Assembly: GCA_030141605.1 (NCBI GenBank)
Contig: JAQGDQ010000031.1
Location: forward strand, 480,001-544,000
Direction: 5' to 3'
Length of the DNA stretch: 64,000 nucleotides
Origin: Tubiluchus corallicola
Taxonomy: Eukaryota; Priapulida; Priapulimorpha; Priapulimorphida; Tubiluchidae
Shown here: positions 49,528 through 61,800 of the stretch, one piece after another
Layout of the letters: each line of letters starts with the position of its first letter
How positions within the stretch are numbered: the stretch's first letter is position 1
Position numbers and translations under genes: made by a program
Notes under the pieces: model-generated
What the model was told of the DNA's origin: nothing
What the model saw: only the letters and a program-made list of their open reading frames with translations
Databases searched by the model: none

Positions 49528-52500
49528 ATGTCAGAAGAAAAGGTAAGTAAAGTTGTTTGTTCTCTTTACAAATGAATAAACACGTCATTTTGTAAACTGA
49601 TTCACAAACGGTGCCTGTTAACTTCAGTTTTCATGCTACTGATCTGTGAGGCTGGTCAGTCGCCTGAACATAGTTCGATTGTTATGCATTGTGTGACAGA
49701 GTTGCGATTATTATAACGATTGTGATGTCTAACTCCGAAACCGTTCTGCGGAATGTACTTTCTGAAGAAATGTTGAAAGCAAATTAGATTAATATCTGTG
49801 TACAAGACAGCTTTTCTGGGCCTTTTAGTAGTTTTAAGGTTCTCTGAAATTTGAGTATGGTTTCACTGCCTGAGAACTGATGAATGATTGACTTTCTGAT
49901 TTGACTGATTCTTTTTACTCGATTTTGATGACTTTTTCTACAACACTCACATTGGATATCGAGTATAATTATATAATTAATTATTATTTATATACCATTC
50001 GTCTGCTTGTTTGATGCTGGTAACTGGTGTTGTAAGCGTGCACAAGCTTGTGTTGTACCCCCAATCTTCTTCAGGGGCTCTTCCAAATGACTCTTCAAAG
50101 TATTAACACTGGTAGAGTTCACTGCTTCCTCTGTTAACTGACTCCAGGTACTAATAACTCCTTGGCTGAAACTGTATTTTCGATCAAATCTAGACCTTTC
50201 GCTAATTTTTAGAGTGACTTGTTCTGTTATCATCATTAAAAGTCATTGTGAGTGGCAATGTCTTATATCGGTTGTTGCATTGAAATTCATTTTTAACAGG
50301 TGGCCGAATATATTTTGTAAAGCTTGTGCGTACTTGCTAAGAAGCAAAATTTCTTGTTCAAAGACCTGTCTTTGCAATATTGCTGATTTTTGTCTTTTCC
50401 ACAGGTTCCAGAAGAAGTGCTGTCAACAAGCCCTGGTGTTCAGTTTGAACCAGTAGTGAGGCTGCCGGCAGTAGATACAAAAACTTTAGAAGAAGATGAA
50501 CAGGAATTGTTTAAAATGTATGTTGCGCTAGTTAGCAGAGGTGCATGGTCCACAAATTTGAACATTTATGGACCTGAGTCGTAAACTTTTTTTGCAAAGC
50601 TGTGGACCCAGTTTCTTATTTGCTGTTTGCGTATCTGACATCAAAGCTGAATTTTTTCTGAAAACTTATTCCAATTTTTTCTTAACATGCAGTTCAAAAG
50701 CGTACATAACTAGCCATTATTGATTAGGTACTCATTAACCGGCTTAATGTCCAACACACTTTCTTGTAAGGGTGTTAATGATAATGACATGTATGGATAA
50801 TTTTCGTAACAATACGAAAAATTTGTCTGTTATCTTTGTTGTATCGAATTTGGGCACATATTGTTGCATATCATTCACTTTTATCAAATTACTTCATTTT
50901 GCGTTTTCATTTATACAATTAAAATATGAAAAAAATAAAAAAGGAGTTATTCATAAAGAGGACAGTCATAAGAATAGGATTTTGACTAATTTGCTTTGAC
51001 TTTTGGAAATGATGACAACATGACGGGCGGACTGAATTCACATGTACAAGTGATTCTTCCGTGTAGATTGTCATGTGCTGATCTAAAAATTATACGTTCT
51101 ACATTTATGAACATTATAGACATTTTTGTGAATGTTGTACTTTGTTTGAAAGACTGGAGATGCGAAAGAGTTAGGATACAGCCTGATCTGAACTACTTGG
51201 TATCTTAGATCACTAGACCACTGCATTCCCCAATGATTGCGACTGTCAAAAAAAATTTCCCTGTAGCTGGCCAGCCTAAGCAGAAGGTCCTTCGTTCAAA
51301 TCCAGAATGTATCACAGTTTTCTCACATTTCTGTTTTTCAAGCAACATATCAAAACTTAATTAATTGTAGATTTGTACCATCGTTAATAGTAATCTTTGA
51401 CATTGAGATTATAATGAGTAATTAAATATGCACAAAAAGTGAGTTATAACTTTATTAACCGCATGATATCATTTTCGCAGGCGTGCACGACTGTACAGGT
51501 TTGACACGTCAGTGGAACCTCCAGAATGGAAGGAACGAGGAACCGGAGACGTAAAATTGCTGTACAACTGTGATAAAGCTCTTGTACGCCTCCTCATGCG
51601 GCGGGAGAAGACGTTTAAAATATGTGCAAATCACAATAGTAAGCAATATTATTAAAGCTAAAAGTTTTTTATTAGCACTCTAGCATGCACAAAGCCAGTG
51701 TGGTTGGTAAATTCACCCATTACAAGCTTTTCTGTATTCAGTTTTCCCCATTTGTTACTTTTGTGGCATCTTCCCAGTGTTATTCCACCTAGCTGCATAA
51801 ACTTTGTATTTTGATGTGAAATGCCTCGCTGTAGGTAAACGCATTCAGCCATCTGCTCACTCAGATAAACTTCTAAACTGTGTTCTTGCATTATGATGGA
51901 CAAATATATTCCATCATTGATATAAATTTTATTTATTTTTATGCTTTTTTTATGGTTAATGTGTGTCATGTTATACACAGAGACATTGATTAATCTTTTG
52001 AAGTGTCAATCATGCATTTTGCTGTTAACAACAAAAATAAATGACCCTGGACAATTTCCCATTTCTTAAACCGTTCTAGTTCCATAATTATCAAAATGAT
52101 TAAATAAACAAAGAAGTTTAGTTTTGGACCTGCTGTGTGGTGAACTCATCATTTTCTCTATTCAGTAAAATGTAAATTGCGATGAATTAAGTTTTGGAAA
52201 TGATGACAACATGACGGGCGGACTGAATTCACATGTACAAGTGATTCTTCCATGTAGATTGTCATGTGCTGATCTCAAAACTAAAAAAAATCAGTAGTGC
52301 ACATCCTTTAATTCTAAAACGTATTTTTGTCAACAAAAGAGAAAATTTGTTGCTGCTAACTGTAGAAGTGAGTTTAACCATAACTTCAAACATTTATTGC
52401 AACAAATAATTTAAGAAAAAGCTTTGCCTATTTCTGTAATTTCTTGTCTGAGTGATTATATATATGTATATATATATATATATGTGTGTAACTCTTTACT

Positions 52501-54425
52501 TTCAGTTTCACCATTTATGGAGTTGAAGCAGCATGCTAGTAGTGACCGTGCCTGGGTGTGGAGCGTCCCAGCAGACTTTGCTGATGAAGAAGCCAAACCA
52601 GAGTTGTTAGCTATCAGATTTGCGACTTCAGAAAGTATGTTTACTCACTTATAGTTATCCATCATTTGTTGACGCGCAAAACTGAATAAACTGAAAGTGA
52701 AATCTAACAAGCATTAAAGCTCACAAGATTAAACAGAACTTATTTATGTAAATATAAATTCTAAATGCAAACAGAAATGTTAAATTTTTTAGGTCTGGAC
52801 ACTAACCTTGAAATTTGAATAGTTGTTACTATAGGTTTAAATGCTAAGCTGTAAACATTTGAAAAATCTAATCATTTAAACCAGGTAGAGGAGTAAGTGC
52901 TAACTCATAGAGAAGAGAATTCACTTTTGTATTGCTAAGTGAGGACTTAATATTTGTAAATGCAAGTGTTCTCAAGTGAGGATACGTGATTCAAATGATT
53001 TAAGCATGTTGATCGGTGAAGCCATTGAAACCCGACGTAGCAATGATGTCTTTTAGTAAGTATGCGGAAAAAACTGCAAAAACTGAATACTGAATTTGTG
53101 ACTTTTTGTCTGATTTTTTGTTTTTATCTGTTCTCGCTGTACGGCCTGTTTATTATTAAGTGTGACGTTACACAGATCTACTTTGACAATTGCTAGCCAG
53201 ACAAGATGCTAAAATATTGTTTGCTGTTTTGTGCTGCTGTTGTTGTTTCTCTAGTCATTTACAGGTTAGGGTTAGCTCACTTGAGAAGACACGTTAGCTC
53301 ATTATGGGCTTTAGACTTAAAGGAAAGTACAAGTCACTCAGTATGTTGGGTTTATTTTATTGAGTATCACTTAAACTTAGACAAATATAATGTAGAAATT
53401 TACAAAGAACTGCCTATAAAGCACAAATTTAAATTTACTGCCCCTGAATAGAAATTTTCAGGCGTGGTTGTTGCTGCTATTCACTCGAAAATGATGATGT
53501 AACTGGGAGACTTCGTGACTTTTCGTCAGTGCGTTGTGGCTTACCACAAGCATGCAGTGCTTAAACTAATTCAAACTTCTGCAGCTTACTTAATGTTCAC
53601 GTAAAAATATTACAAAATTAGCTATCTAATTTTTTTGTAAAAACTTATTATACTTTTGGGGAAGACTGACAGTGTGCTACTTTTCTTCAAGACGAATGAC
53701 GTCATTGGAGGAAGAATGGGCATTGAAAATGGGAACACCCAAGCATGAAGTTATCGGGACTTTAAAGTGATTTTACTAGTTACACGAGACGCTTGTTTAA
53801 GAGATTGCATTTTCGTTAAAAACTAAGTCTTTTTAGCATTTTTTGCGAATATTGAAATAAGCCCAGATTCCTAGAAGGCTTGACCTTTCCTTTAACTAGT
53901 AGTACTTTCAAATCAGATAGGAGAGAAGGACATTAATACACATATAATAATACATTGAAACCCAAATTAACCCAATAACAGACCATTACTGAAACATGTA
54001 TTCTTGTATGATTTCAGATGCGTTAAGATTTCAAAGCAAATTTGAAGAAGCCAAAGAGCTATCGGCAAAAAGACTAGGTAATTCTTTAGTACACATTTGA
54101 TCACTAAAACCCCCAACCAGATTTCAAACATGATTGTTTTCCTGACGTGCTTTTGTAAAACATTGAATGAACAATTCTCTTCTTTCTCATAGAGGGCAGT
54201 TTGGAAGAAGATACGAAACCCGCAGAAAATGCAAGTGAGGACAACTTAACAAACAAATTAGGTGACCTTACAGTGGCTGACGCAGGAGATACGGCAGACA
54301 CACCAGAGACTGACACTCAAACATCTAAGGACAACTCACAGGGAGATGAAGCCAGTCCAGAGGTAACAGCAGATGTAACTGCTCCCCCTGATAAGAAAGA
54401 AGATAAACCGGAGGCGGATCAATAG
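49528..54425 (+). CDS. RANBP1: Ran-specific GTPase-activating/binding protein 1
   Basis: Coding exons 49528-49542, 50405-50517, 51481-51638, 52506-52634, 54018-54077 and 54193-54425 join in phase to 235 residues. The RanBD1 domain spans about 40-160: [24 protein letters not shown] (58-70), [16 protein letters not shown], then DRAWVW (109-114), DFADE and PELLAIRF. These are the canonical Ran-GTP contacts. The acidic, Ser/Thr-rich tail is longer than in human RanBP1 (201 aa). It holds a leucine-rich export-like signal (L177, L181, L184, V186), as the human protein does. RanBP1 is a cytoplasmic co-factor that releases Ran-GTP from exportins and helps RanGAP. The first coding exon has only five codons (MSEEK). 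Introns 1-3 carry a LINE end and the 84-bp repeats. Confidence 0.97.
49988..50236 (-). mobile_element. CR1/L2-like LINE 3' end in RANBP1 intron 1
   Basis: The minus strand reads [19 protein letters not shown], then [20 protein letters not shown]. This is the standard last segment of a CR1/L2-like reverse-transcriptase ORF (the usual form being RKYSFSxRVIxxWNxLP). The frame has no stop for 82 codons. Confidence 0.85.
51001..51084. repeat. 84-bp direct repeat, copy 1
   Basis: Identical to 52192-52275 except for one base (G at 51061 versus A). It starts ttttggaaatgatgacaaca and ends tcatgtgctgatct. It lies in RANBP1 intron 2. The ends are imperfectly complementary (gatgacaacatgac against gtcatgtgctgatc), so the unit could be a tiny palindromic element. 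Confidence 0.97.
51262..51312 (+). repeat. tRNA-like/SINE-like fragment in RANBP1 intron 2
   Basis: cctaagcagaaggtccttcg followed by ttcaaatccagaatgt contains a B-box-like GTTCAAATCC. It resembles the minus-strand tRNA-like part of the repeat at 36740-37580 (aagca-aaggtcc-tcaaatc-agaatgt). Confidence 0.4.
52192..52275. repeat. 84-bp direct repeat, copy 2
   Basis: Partner of 51001-51084, in RANBP1 intron 3. The two copies are 1191 bases apart and flank exon 3 in the same orientation. Confidence 0.97.
52635..54017. other. RANBP1 intron 4
   Basis: A 1.4-kb intron. An 81-codon frame at 53206-53451 begins with a hydrophobic stretch ([19 protein letters not shown]) but has no recognised similarity or splice context. 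Confidence 0.5.
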
Positions 54426-56012
54426 CTTGACTTTTCATAAAGATATATATTTCTTCGCATTGTTTAGCTGCATCGTGCTGTGTGTAAAGGATTTTCATGT
54501 GCATTAAAGTAATGTAAATAGGCATGATGATTCATTTTGCAGTTTTATTGAAGTTTTTACAACTACAGTTTGATAAACAGAAAGGTTTTGAAAAAAAAAT
54601 TTACCTTTAAAATTAAATCTTAAATTTCTGCATCAAGAGTATAGTTTGTACATAGTCACTTTTTGCATTCCTATAAATTAACATTTTAGCATGCTTAAGC
54701 ATTTACAACTAGTCATCAAATTCTGCTTTAACAAACTCTTTTGTCCATTATAATATATGCTGTCACAGTCAGTAATCATTGACAAAAGACAAAAAATTAT
54801 AATGTTAATAAATATTGAAATTGAATTTATAATTTGCTTTATCTTTTTGTCTATTTTAATCCTATTCAGCAAAGTCTCGGTAACATTTTTATAAAGTGGT
54901 TTCATTGAAAATTAGAATAGGTACAAATGTAACTGTTTTTAACTACTAAGTCGTGCGTAGTTGTAGACTTTTGTTCTAATTTCTGTTTATTGTTATGATA
55001 TCAAGTAAAATGTCGGTTTCAGACTGCTGCCAACAGCTGTCAGAAATTATAGGTTAGTCAGTATAAAATTGTACTATTTCGTAAAGGCCATTTTATATTT
55101 TTTTGAAGTTTCGTTTTGCCCCATTCTTATTAAAACTGTATATGTTGTTCTTTTTAACACAAAGATACAGTGTTTTATTAAATTACTCTGGTTTATTTTC
55201 AAGAACGTTTCAGTAAGCTTCTAATTTTGCTATTTTGTCTGTTTCTAATTTGTCTTGGAGTAATTTTAGTTACATAACTTACATTTAACACAAGCAATAC
55301 CTTTAATAATTAAACCACAATGTATTTAAATGCTTTGTTCATTCATTTTAGCAAATAAAATTGATGTAGCTCATTTTTTATTCATATGTTTAGCTTTTGT
55401 AATACTTTTTGTGATGCTAACCCAAATTAAGAAATATCGATCTAGCCCGAGAAATTAGTAACTATCTATGGCAATTTTCGTGGGATGTGTGATGATCATA
55501 CTCTCCTCAAACAAGCCATCTGGCAACGTATCTTTGTTTTGAACCAATATACAGCTGTATTATTCACCCCCTGATTAAACATCTCGTTGTCGACTTCCTG
55601 GGTAGAACACAAGCCTGGAAACCAACAAGGTGCTCATTTCTTTAATTAAGCTGTCAGAATGTTGTGATATATCACTGTGATGATCTCTAAGCTGCCTTGC
55701 TCAACAGATACGAACAGCCAACTGGAGTCTTGGAGCCTTCAACTACGACTCTCTAACCGGACAGACACATTACTGGTGTGAATGTTATCCAAGATAGTGA
55801 AATAACTCCGAAAGCAAATGTGCTTTTCTAACTGGAGGCAGCTTGAGGTCTTACAGCCACGTGTAAAAGAAAGACCAGTTGCTAGTGTTAGTCACTTCTT
55901 TCACTAGTTAATAAGCTACTTGCAAAACTTCCACTTCTCTATTGTAGCAAGCGGTCACCGAATATTTGCATTAAAAAACAATGACAGTTCAAAATTATCT
56001 TAAAAATGTGGT
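54426..56012. other. Convergent spacer between RANBP1 and INTS2
   Basis: Contains the RANBP1 3' UTR with a candidate ATTAAA signal at 54503-54508. No recognised gene is present. The stretch around 55440-55900 is less AT-rich but has no protein-like frame. Confidence 0.5.
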
Positions 56013-56018
56013 TTTATT
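56013..56018 (-). terminator. Poly(A) signal of INTS2
   Basis: Minus-strand AATAAA, 56 bases beyond the INTS2 stop codon at 56076-56074. Confidence 0.65.
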
Positions 56019-56073
56019 TACAATTTTTAAATACACAATTGACAAATTCCAGTCACAACTGATACAGCAATTA

Positions 56074-58107
56074 TCAGCATGTATTGCAATTTATACTGGC
56101 TTGTACGATGTGTTGAAAAGCGCGACGTACAGCACAACATAGTTGACTTTCTTTCGGTAAATCCACTATATCCACTGAATCTACAAAAAGGATTAAAATG
56201 ACACTAGTGTCAGAGTTTTCCAGGTATTTTAAAGTTATCTAAAGTTCATAAGTATAGTAAAGTTTAAACGACAAAGTATTTGTATATACAGTTGTTTGGG
56301 CCTGTTTTCAGCACTGTAAAGTTGTTATTTTTACAAATTCTTTATATGGGATTATCTAGTAATTTAACGATAATGATCCACATCAAATTTGGCGTATCGT
56401 CGCTTATCGCTTGTATATTTATAAAATTACTTTTCTTTTTGTTTACAGTAACTACACAAAGTGGATAAAAATAATTATTTAAAATTATAAACTTGTCAGA
56501 AGCCGAATCACTTTCTTGTACTTTCACCTGGTAATAATGTCTATCTTCATTCTGAATCATACTGACAAAGTATAGAGGCCCCGTTATACACTTTGATACT
56601 GACGCACGGATGTCAAATACACTGTACAGCATTTTAGTGTCACTTCGTCATGTGCAGCGCGCAGTGATATAAATATAAATATTTTTAACACACTAATTTG
56701 TTTACCTGTCGCAGCTTACATACGAAGAATCATTATGACAAACAAACTTGTGTTTTATAACTAGCAGCTTTTTAAGTGTACAGCACTGAAGCACTTAATA
56801 ATTTTAATTTTTAATGACTTTTTTCCGCTGTTGCACAAATTGTCTAAATTAAGTATGGTTTTTATAGTTCAAAATAATTGATCGTAACGTATTGTCTAAA
56901 AATAGTTTATTGTTGGAAAAAAGTATCATATCGCCAATTTTCTATTGTTTAACATCCCTAGGAATAGTATTATCCCATTTGGTAATCCACAGCTAATACC
57001 TGTTAGGTTTGTATGTGCTGCAGAAGAATATATGTACAACAAATATGTGTGCATTAAAATATTTATTATAGCCTTGATCTACTTCTATAAACTCGACTGC
57101 ATTTTCTACACACTCCAAATAACCACGCAATGATCTTGACACTTAATATTTTATCATAATAACAATGATACCATGCATAACACTGTCAGGTTTGACGTCA
57201 CTGAAACCGGTACTATTTTCCAGTTTCAATGCTAATTTGTTTAGCCAGAAATAGATTGATCTGCAAATGACAAGGGATATCAGTGAGAGTTAATAAACGT
57301 GTATGAACTCGTTGCTACATTTCAAACAAACATTAGAGAAATGTGAACCTACCTACGCTAAGTGGTGAATGACATCCTTGCAATGCTGCTGCAGACAACG
57401 CCATCTGTCCAAGTTGTACCAAGAAGGAAATGATGTCATCTACTAGTGGTGGAAACGCTCTACAAATACGACTCATGGCGGGCATGAGAGGAACGTAGAA
57501 GTCTGGCAGAACGTCATTGGGAAGAACTGAATAAAAAAACTTACAATGAACAGCATTGTTGGTCAATTAGAGAAGCCATTTTGAGTGAGCAATTTTGTTT
57601 AGCAAATACTTTCCACTCGTGCAAAATTGAAGGAAGAAAAAATTTAAACCAAGATAAAGTTCGAGTCAGCTTCTGTTGCCTGGCCAATTCATCATCTACT
57701 TTGTAAAACATCTTACATGGTTAAAACAACTTATATAATTATAACGTTATTAACGTTACATTATAGTTTATAACTGCATATGTCACGAACTAAAATAATT
57801 CCAGATGGCTGAACACACCAACATTGTATGCAAGTTTTTGCTTTAACTTAAAAAACAATGATACTATCAAGCTATTACCTACTGCTTACAAGTTATCTTT
57901 CACAAAAGCTTAGTTCTCGTAGTTCTTGAAGTTATGAGATAAAAAAAATAAATGGAATATGCTTTAAGGATAAAAAAAATACCAGTCAGTTGTCATCTTA
58001 CCTGTTAAAAGTTGAGATATCACATTAACAGACAATCTAGCAACACTCAGTGATTTTGGTAATGGATACTGCAGCACCAGGTGTGAGACCAAGTCCACAG
58101 CAAACAT
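56074..58107 (-). CDS. INTS2: Integrator complex subunit 2, last three exons (partial)
   Basis: Exons in transcript order: 58107-58002, 57526-57353 and 56180-56074, phases 0, 1, 1, ending in a TGA. The peptide has MFAVDLVSHLVLQYPLPKSL, then SVARLSVNVISQLLT, RICRAFPPLVDDIISFLVQ, LGQM, and a last exon with SQLCCAVRRAFQHIV. These match the C-terminal end of INTS2, which in human reads LPKSLSVARLAVNV and FCRAFPPLYEDIMSLL at the same points. INTS2 is a scaffold subunit of the nuclear Integrator complex that processes snRNA 3' ends and terminates paused transcripts. A spacer segment present in human before the last exon is missing here, so a small exon may have been overlooked. All upstream exons must lie beyond the retrotransposon to the right, or have been lost. 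Confidence 0.9.
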
Positions 58108-58431
58108 CTGCAAAAAACTTACATGATAAGACAAAAAATATGTCATTGACAACATATTTGAAATTTTAAACTGTCATGTTTTATAAGTCTTTCAGTTTTC
58201 AACTTATGCATTCGTCTCACTAATGCATTGCACTTCTAATAAGCCTTCCACACAGACATTCAAAACACCGTCATTCTCCAGTTTGCCAGTGTTGAAGGAC
58301 CATGTGACACTGGGAATGATAGTGAAATATGAAAGTCATTCAAGTTTGATGACACAAAGCTGGCCTTGATCTTCATCAGTGTACATTGTCATTGCTTGAA
58401 CAGCCAATAATGCACACTGGTGATTCAGCTA
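58108..58431. other. INTS2 intron sequence before the retrotransposon
   Basis: No INTS2 exon is found here. The minus strand has a frame with one TGA (QAMTMYTDEDQGQLCVIKLE, stop, then SVTWSFNTGKLENDGV) that I cannot assign. A three-base N gap follows at 58432-58434. Confidence 0.5.
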
Positions 58432-58434
58432 NNN

Positions 58435-58630
58435 GTATACATGCGTGTTGTTAGTTTTATCAACTTTACCCCTTTTGCAAAGTTGCTCTTTTGTTTTCAG
58501 CTTCTTTGTTTTTCGGGTTGCGCTCATCTTTCTAGTCATAACCTCGTTGCTTTGCGAGTTACAATAAAGTTGTTAAATTTATTCTTGTCGTCTTGGTGTT
58601 TGAGACAAAGCTGGAACATTCTTTAATTAA
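58435..58630 (+). mobile_element. Probable 5' LTR (right part) and primer-binding region
   Basis: The sequence before the gag-pol ORF holds an AATAAA at 58563-58568 followed by a T-rich stretch, as in the R-U5 part of an LTR. tggcgtggtggctgccggtg at 58631 begins with TGG and could be the primer-binding site. The LTR start is hidden by the N gap at 58432-58434, and the 3' LTR is outside the window, so neither boundary can be confirmed. Confidence 0.5.
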
Positions 58631-58843
58631 TGGCGTGGTGGCTGCCGGTGTGACTACGAACTACGTACTCAGAAAAGCCAGTGGACCTTATAATTGGTTT
58701 GTCGAGAGTGTACATGCATCTGTCTAAATCTAACCAAAACCAGTCAGCTTATTCCATAGCTGTAAAGACGTAAGAATTCAAATTTATCAGCGCAATTTTC
58801 GAAAGAACTAGTATTGATAAACACCCTCAATTTGTGTTAGAAT

Positions 58844-61800
58844 ATGGCCACTACTCGTGCTCCAAAACAGTGGTGTCTGACAAAACAAGAGACAATTACA
58901 TCATTTGAAGCATGGCGCCAAAATTTGCAATACACTCTATCGCTAGATCAGAATTTTGCAGAATTTTTAGTTGAAGGTGCGACCTGGCATAAGAAAACAA
59001 ATGCAGCACCTTTACGAGGTCTGCAAGATGATGATGAAAACGTTCCCATTGCAAACCGCCAAACAGCCGCACAAAAGACCACTCATCTGGACTTAATGCT
59101 GGGACAGATTGCCAACTATTGTCCGATTATTTCGAGAAATTCCATTGTCAAAAACTCAACATCATTGACTCGTATATGGCAAACAATTAGACAGCATTTC
59201 GGATTCCAAACAACAGGTGGTCATTTTTTGGATTTTAATAATATTCATATGCAGCCAGACGAACGTCCAGAAGATCTTTTCCAGCGTTTAAATAGTTTCA
59301 TTGAGGATAACCTCTTACGCGCTGCAGGTGGTATACAGCATCACGGTGAGAATCCAATTAGTGATGAGGAAATTACACCTACCTTAGAGAACCTAATCAT
59401 TCTGACTTGGCTTCGACTTTTACATCCTGGGCTACCCAGCTTAGTCAAGCAAAAGTACGGTACAGAGCTAAGATCAAAAACACTTGCCTCACTGAAGCCA
59501 GAAATTTCATTGGCACTAGATTCTTTGCTAGAGGAACTTCAGGCATCAGCCGATGCTAAAGTGTTACGCACAGCCTTCCGACAGTTTCCAGATTATTCCA
59601 AACGCAAACAGCCGTTGATTCGGAAAAAGCAACCGCGTCGTTCAACAAAAATTTGCCCGTTATGCAAACAAGCGGGTCGTGCTAAATTTCAACATTTTCT
59701 CAGTACGTGCCAGTACCTACCAGAGGAAGATAAGGAATATTTCGCCAGAGCCCGTCAGACCATCAGCTTTGAGGAAGACTACAGTCAAGACAGTGCAGAT
59801 AGTTGTCATAACATTGACACAACAGAGCCTGACGCCGGTGACGATGATGAGTGTGCTTCCCATAATCTCCGTTGTGTGTCTACCGCACATCGAGTCAGCA
59901 CAAAACAATCTCCTCATTTGAAAGTTTTCTACAAACATCATCCAATCTACATAACCCTAGACACGGGTGCTGAAACCAGCATGATCAAAGAAGCTATTGC
60001 CCATCTAATTGGTGTTCCTATTCAGCAAACTACACAGTCCGCTTTGCAAGCTGATGGGGTTACACCATTGGACATCATAGGTGAAACACGCATAACTGTT
60101 ACTCGAAATGCTCACAATCTCTGTTTAGAAGCCCTAGTAGTGCGTAATTTGGATGTTGATATCTTGGCTGGAACTCCTTTCCTCATAGCTAACGATATCT
60201 CAGTTCGTCCCGCTCGGAAAAAAGTTTGCATAAAAGGCTCAGACACTGCTAAATATGATATTCCCCCTGTCAACACCTCCAAAAGTAGTATTTGCTATGC
60301 CCATGTTCTGCGTGCACCCTCAACTCCTACTATGATCTGGCCTGGCGAGTACTTAGAGTTATCAGTCCCCTCTTCTGTGGACCCTGACAGCCCTTTAGCC
60401 GTAGAGCCTCATACCGACTATGCCAAAACCACCTCACTATGGCCTCAACCTGACATAATTGAAGCTGTAGCAGGAAAAATCCGCATACCAAATATTTCTT
60501 CTGATCCACTTACAATACCCAAACACGCACACATTTGCAAGACCTATTCGGTAACTAGTTCCAAACTTACTACTAATAGCCAGGATTCCCAAAACCTACC
60601 CCAGGCTCAAATGCATAACGCCAAGCAGAACCCACCAGTTTGTTACTCAGATGCCGTCACTGTTGACCCAGATAACATCCTAAGCCCGCAATCTCGTGCC
60701 AACTTCAAGAAGCTACTACAAGACTATGATGGCATTTTTAGCCCCAATATCAGTGGATACAATGGTGCTGCTGGCAAGTTCGCATCCAAAGTCAATATGG
60801 GTCCCGTACAGCCCCCACAGCGCAAGGGCAGAGTACCTCAATACTCACGAGATAAACTCATAGAGCTGCAAGCAAAGTTTGATGAGCTTGAAGCACAGGG
60901 TGTAGTCCGTCGCCCTGAAGATGTTAATGTTACTGTCGAATACCTAAACCCCTCATTCTCAGTCAAAAAGCGCAGAGGTGGTCATCGTCTTGTAACAGCC
61001 TTTTCAGATGTTGGCAGATATAGCAAGCCCCAGCCATCTTTAATGCCTGATGCCAACACTATCCTACAAACTATCGCCCGTTGGCGTTACATCATTGTAT
61101 CTGACCTAACTGATGCTTTCTATCAGATTCCATTAGAACATTCTTCTATGAAATATTGTGGGGTAGCTACTCCATTCCGTGGCATCAGAGTGTACACCAG
61201 ATGTGCCATGGGCATGCCTGGTTCTGAAACGGCACTAGAAGAATTAATGTGTCGGATCCTCGGTGACTCTCTCCAAGATGGCTTTGTTTCTAAATTAGCA
61301 GATGACCTCTATTGTGGAGGTGAGACCCCTGAAGAACTCTTGGACAATTGGCATCGGGTTCTTGACGCTCTTCACAAGTCTAACATCCACTTATCTCCCA
61401 CAAAGACTATCATCTGTCCAAAGTCAACCACCATACTAGGATGGATCTGGACACAAGGCAACATTGCCGCTAGCCCTCACCGCATAGCCACCTTATCAAC
61501 ATGCCCTGCACCAGATACAGTCCATGGTCTTCGATCATTTATTGGTGCATATAAAGTACTTGGACGTGTCTTACCTGGCTGTTCCCTTGTGTTAGCCCCT
61601 CTAGAGGATGCCATCGCTGGACTGCAGTCACGTGACAAGCTGCAGTGGACCGATGAATTACACCACCATTTTGCCGCTGCCCAAAAGGCTCTATCTATGC
61701 ACAAATCCATTATTTTACCAGTACCTTCAGATCAGCTGTGGATAGTAACTGATGGATCTGTCACTAAAAGGGGAATTGGTGCTACTTTGTATGTTACCCG

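Noticed and set aside
53206-53451. 81-codon frame starting with a hydrophobic segment
   Set aside because: Lies inside a RANBP1 intron, with no evidence of a promoter or splicing. A hydrophobic start is common in AT-rich frames.
55010-55052. ATG followed by 14 codons and a GTTAGT donor on the plus strand
   Set aside because: Too short, and no matching downstream exon on the plus strand before INTS2.
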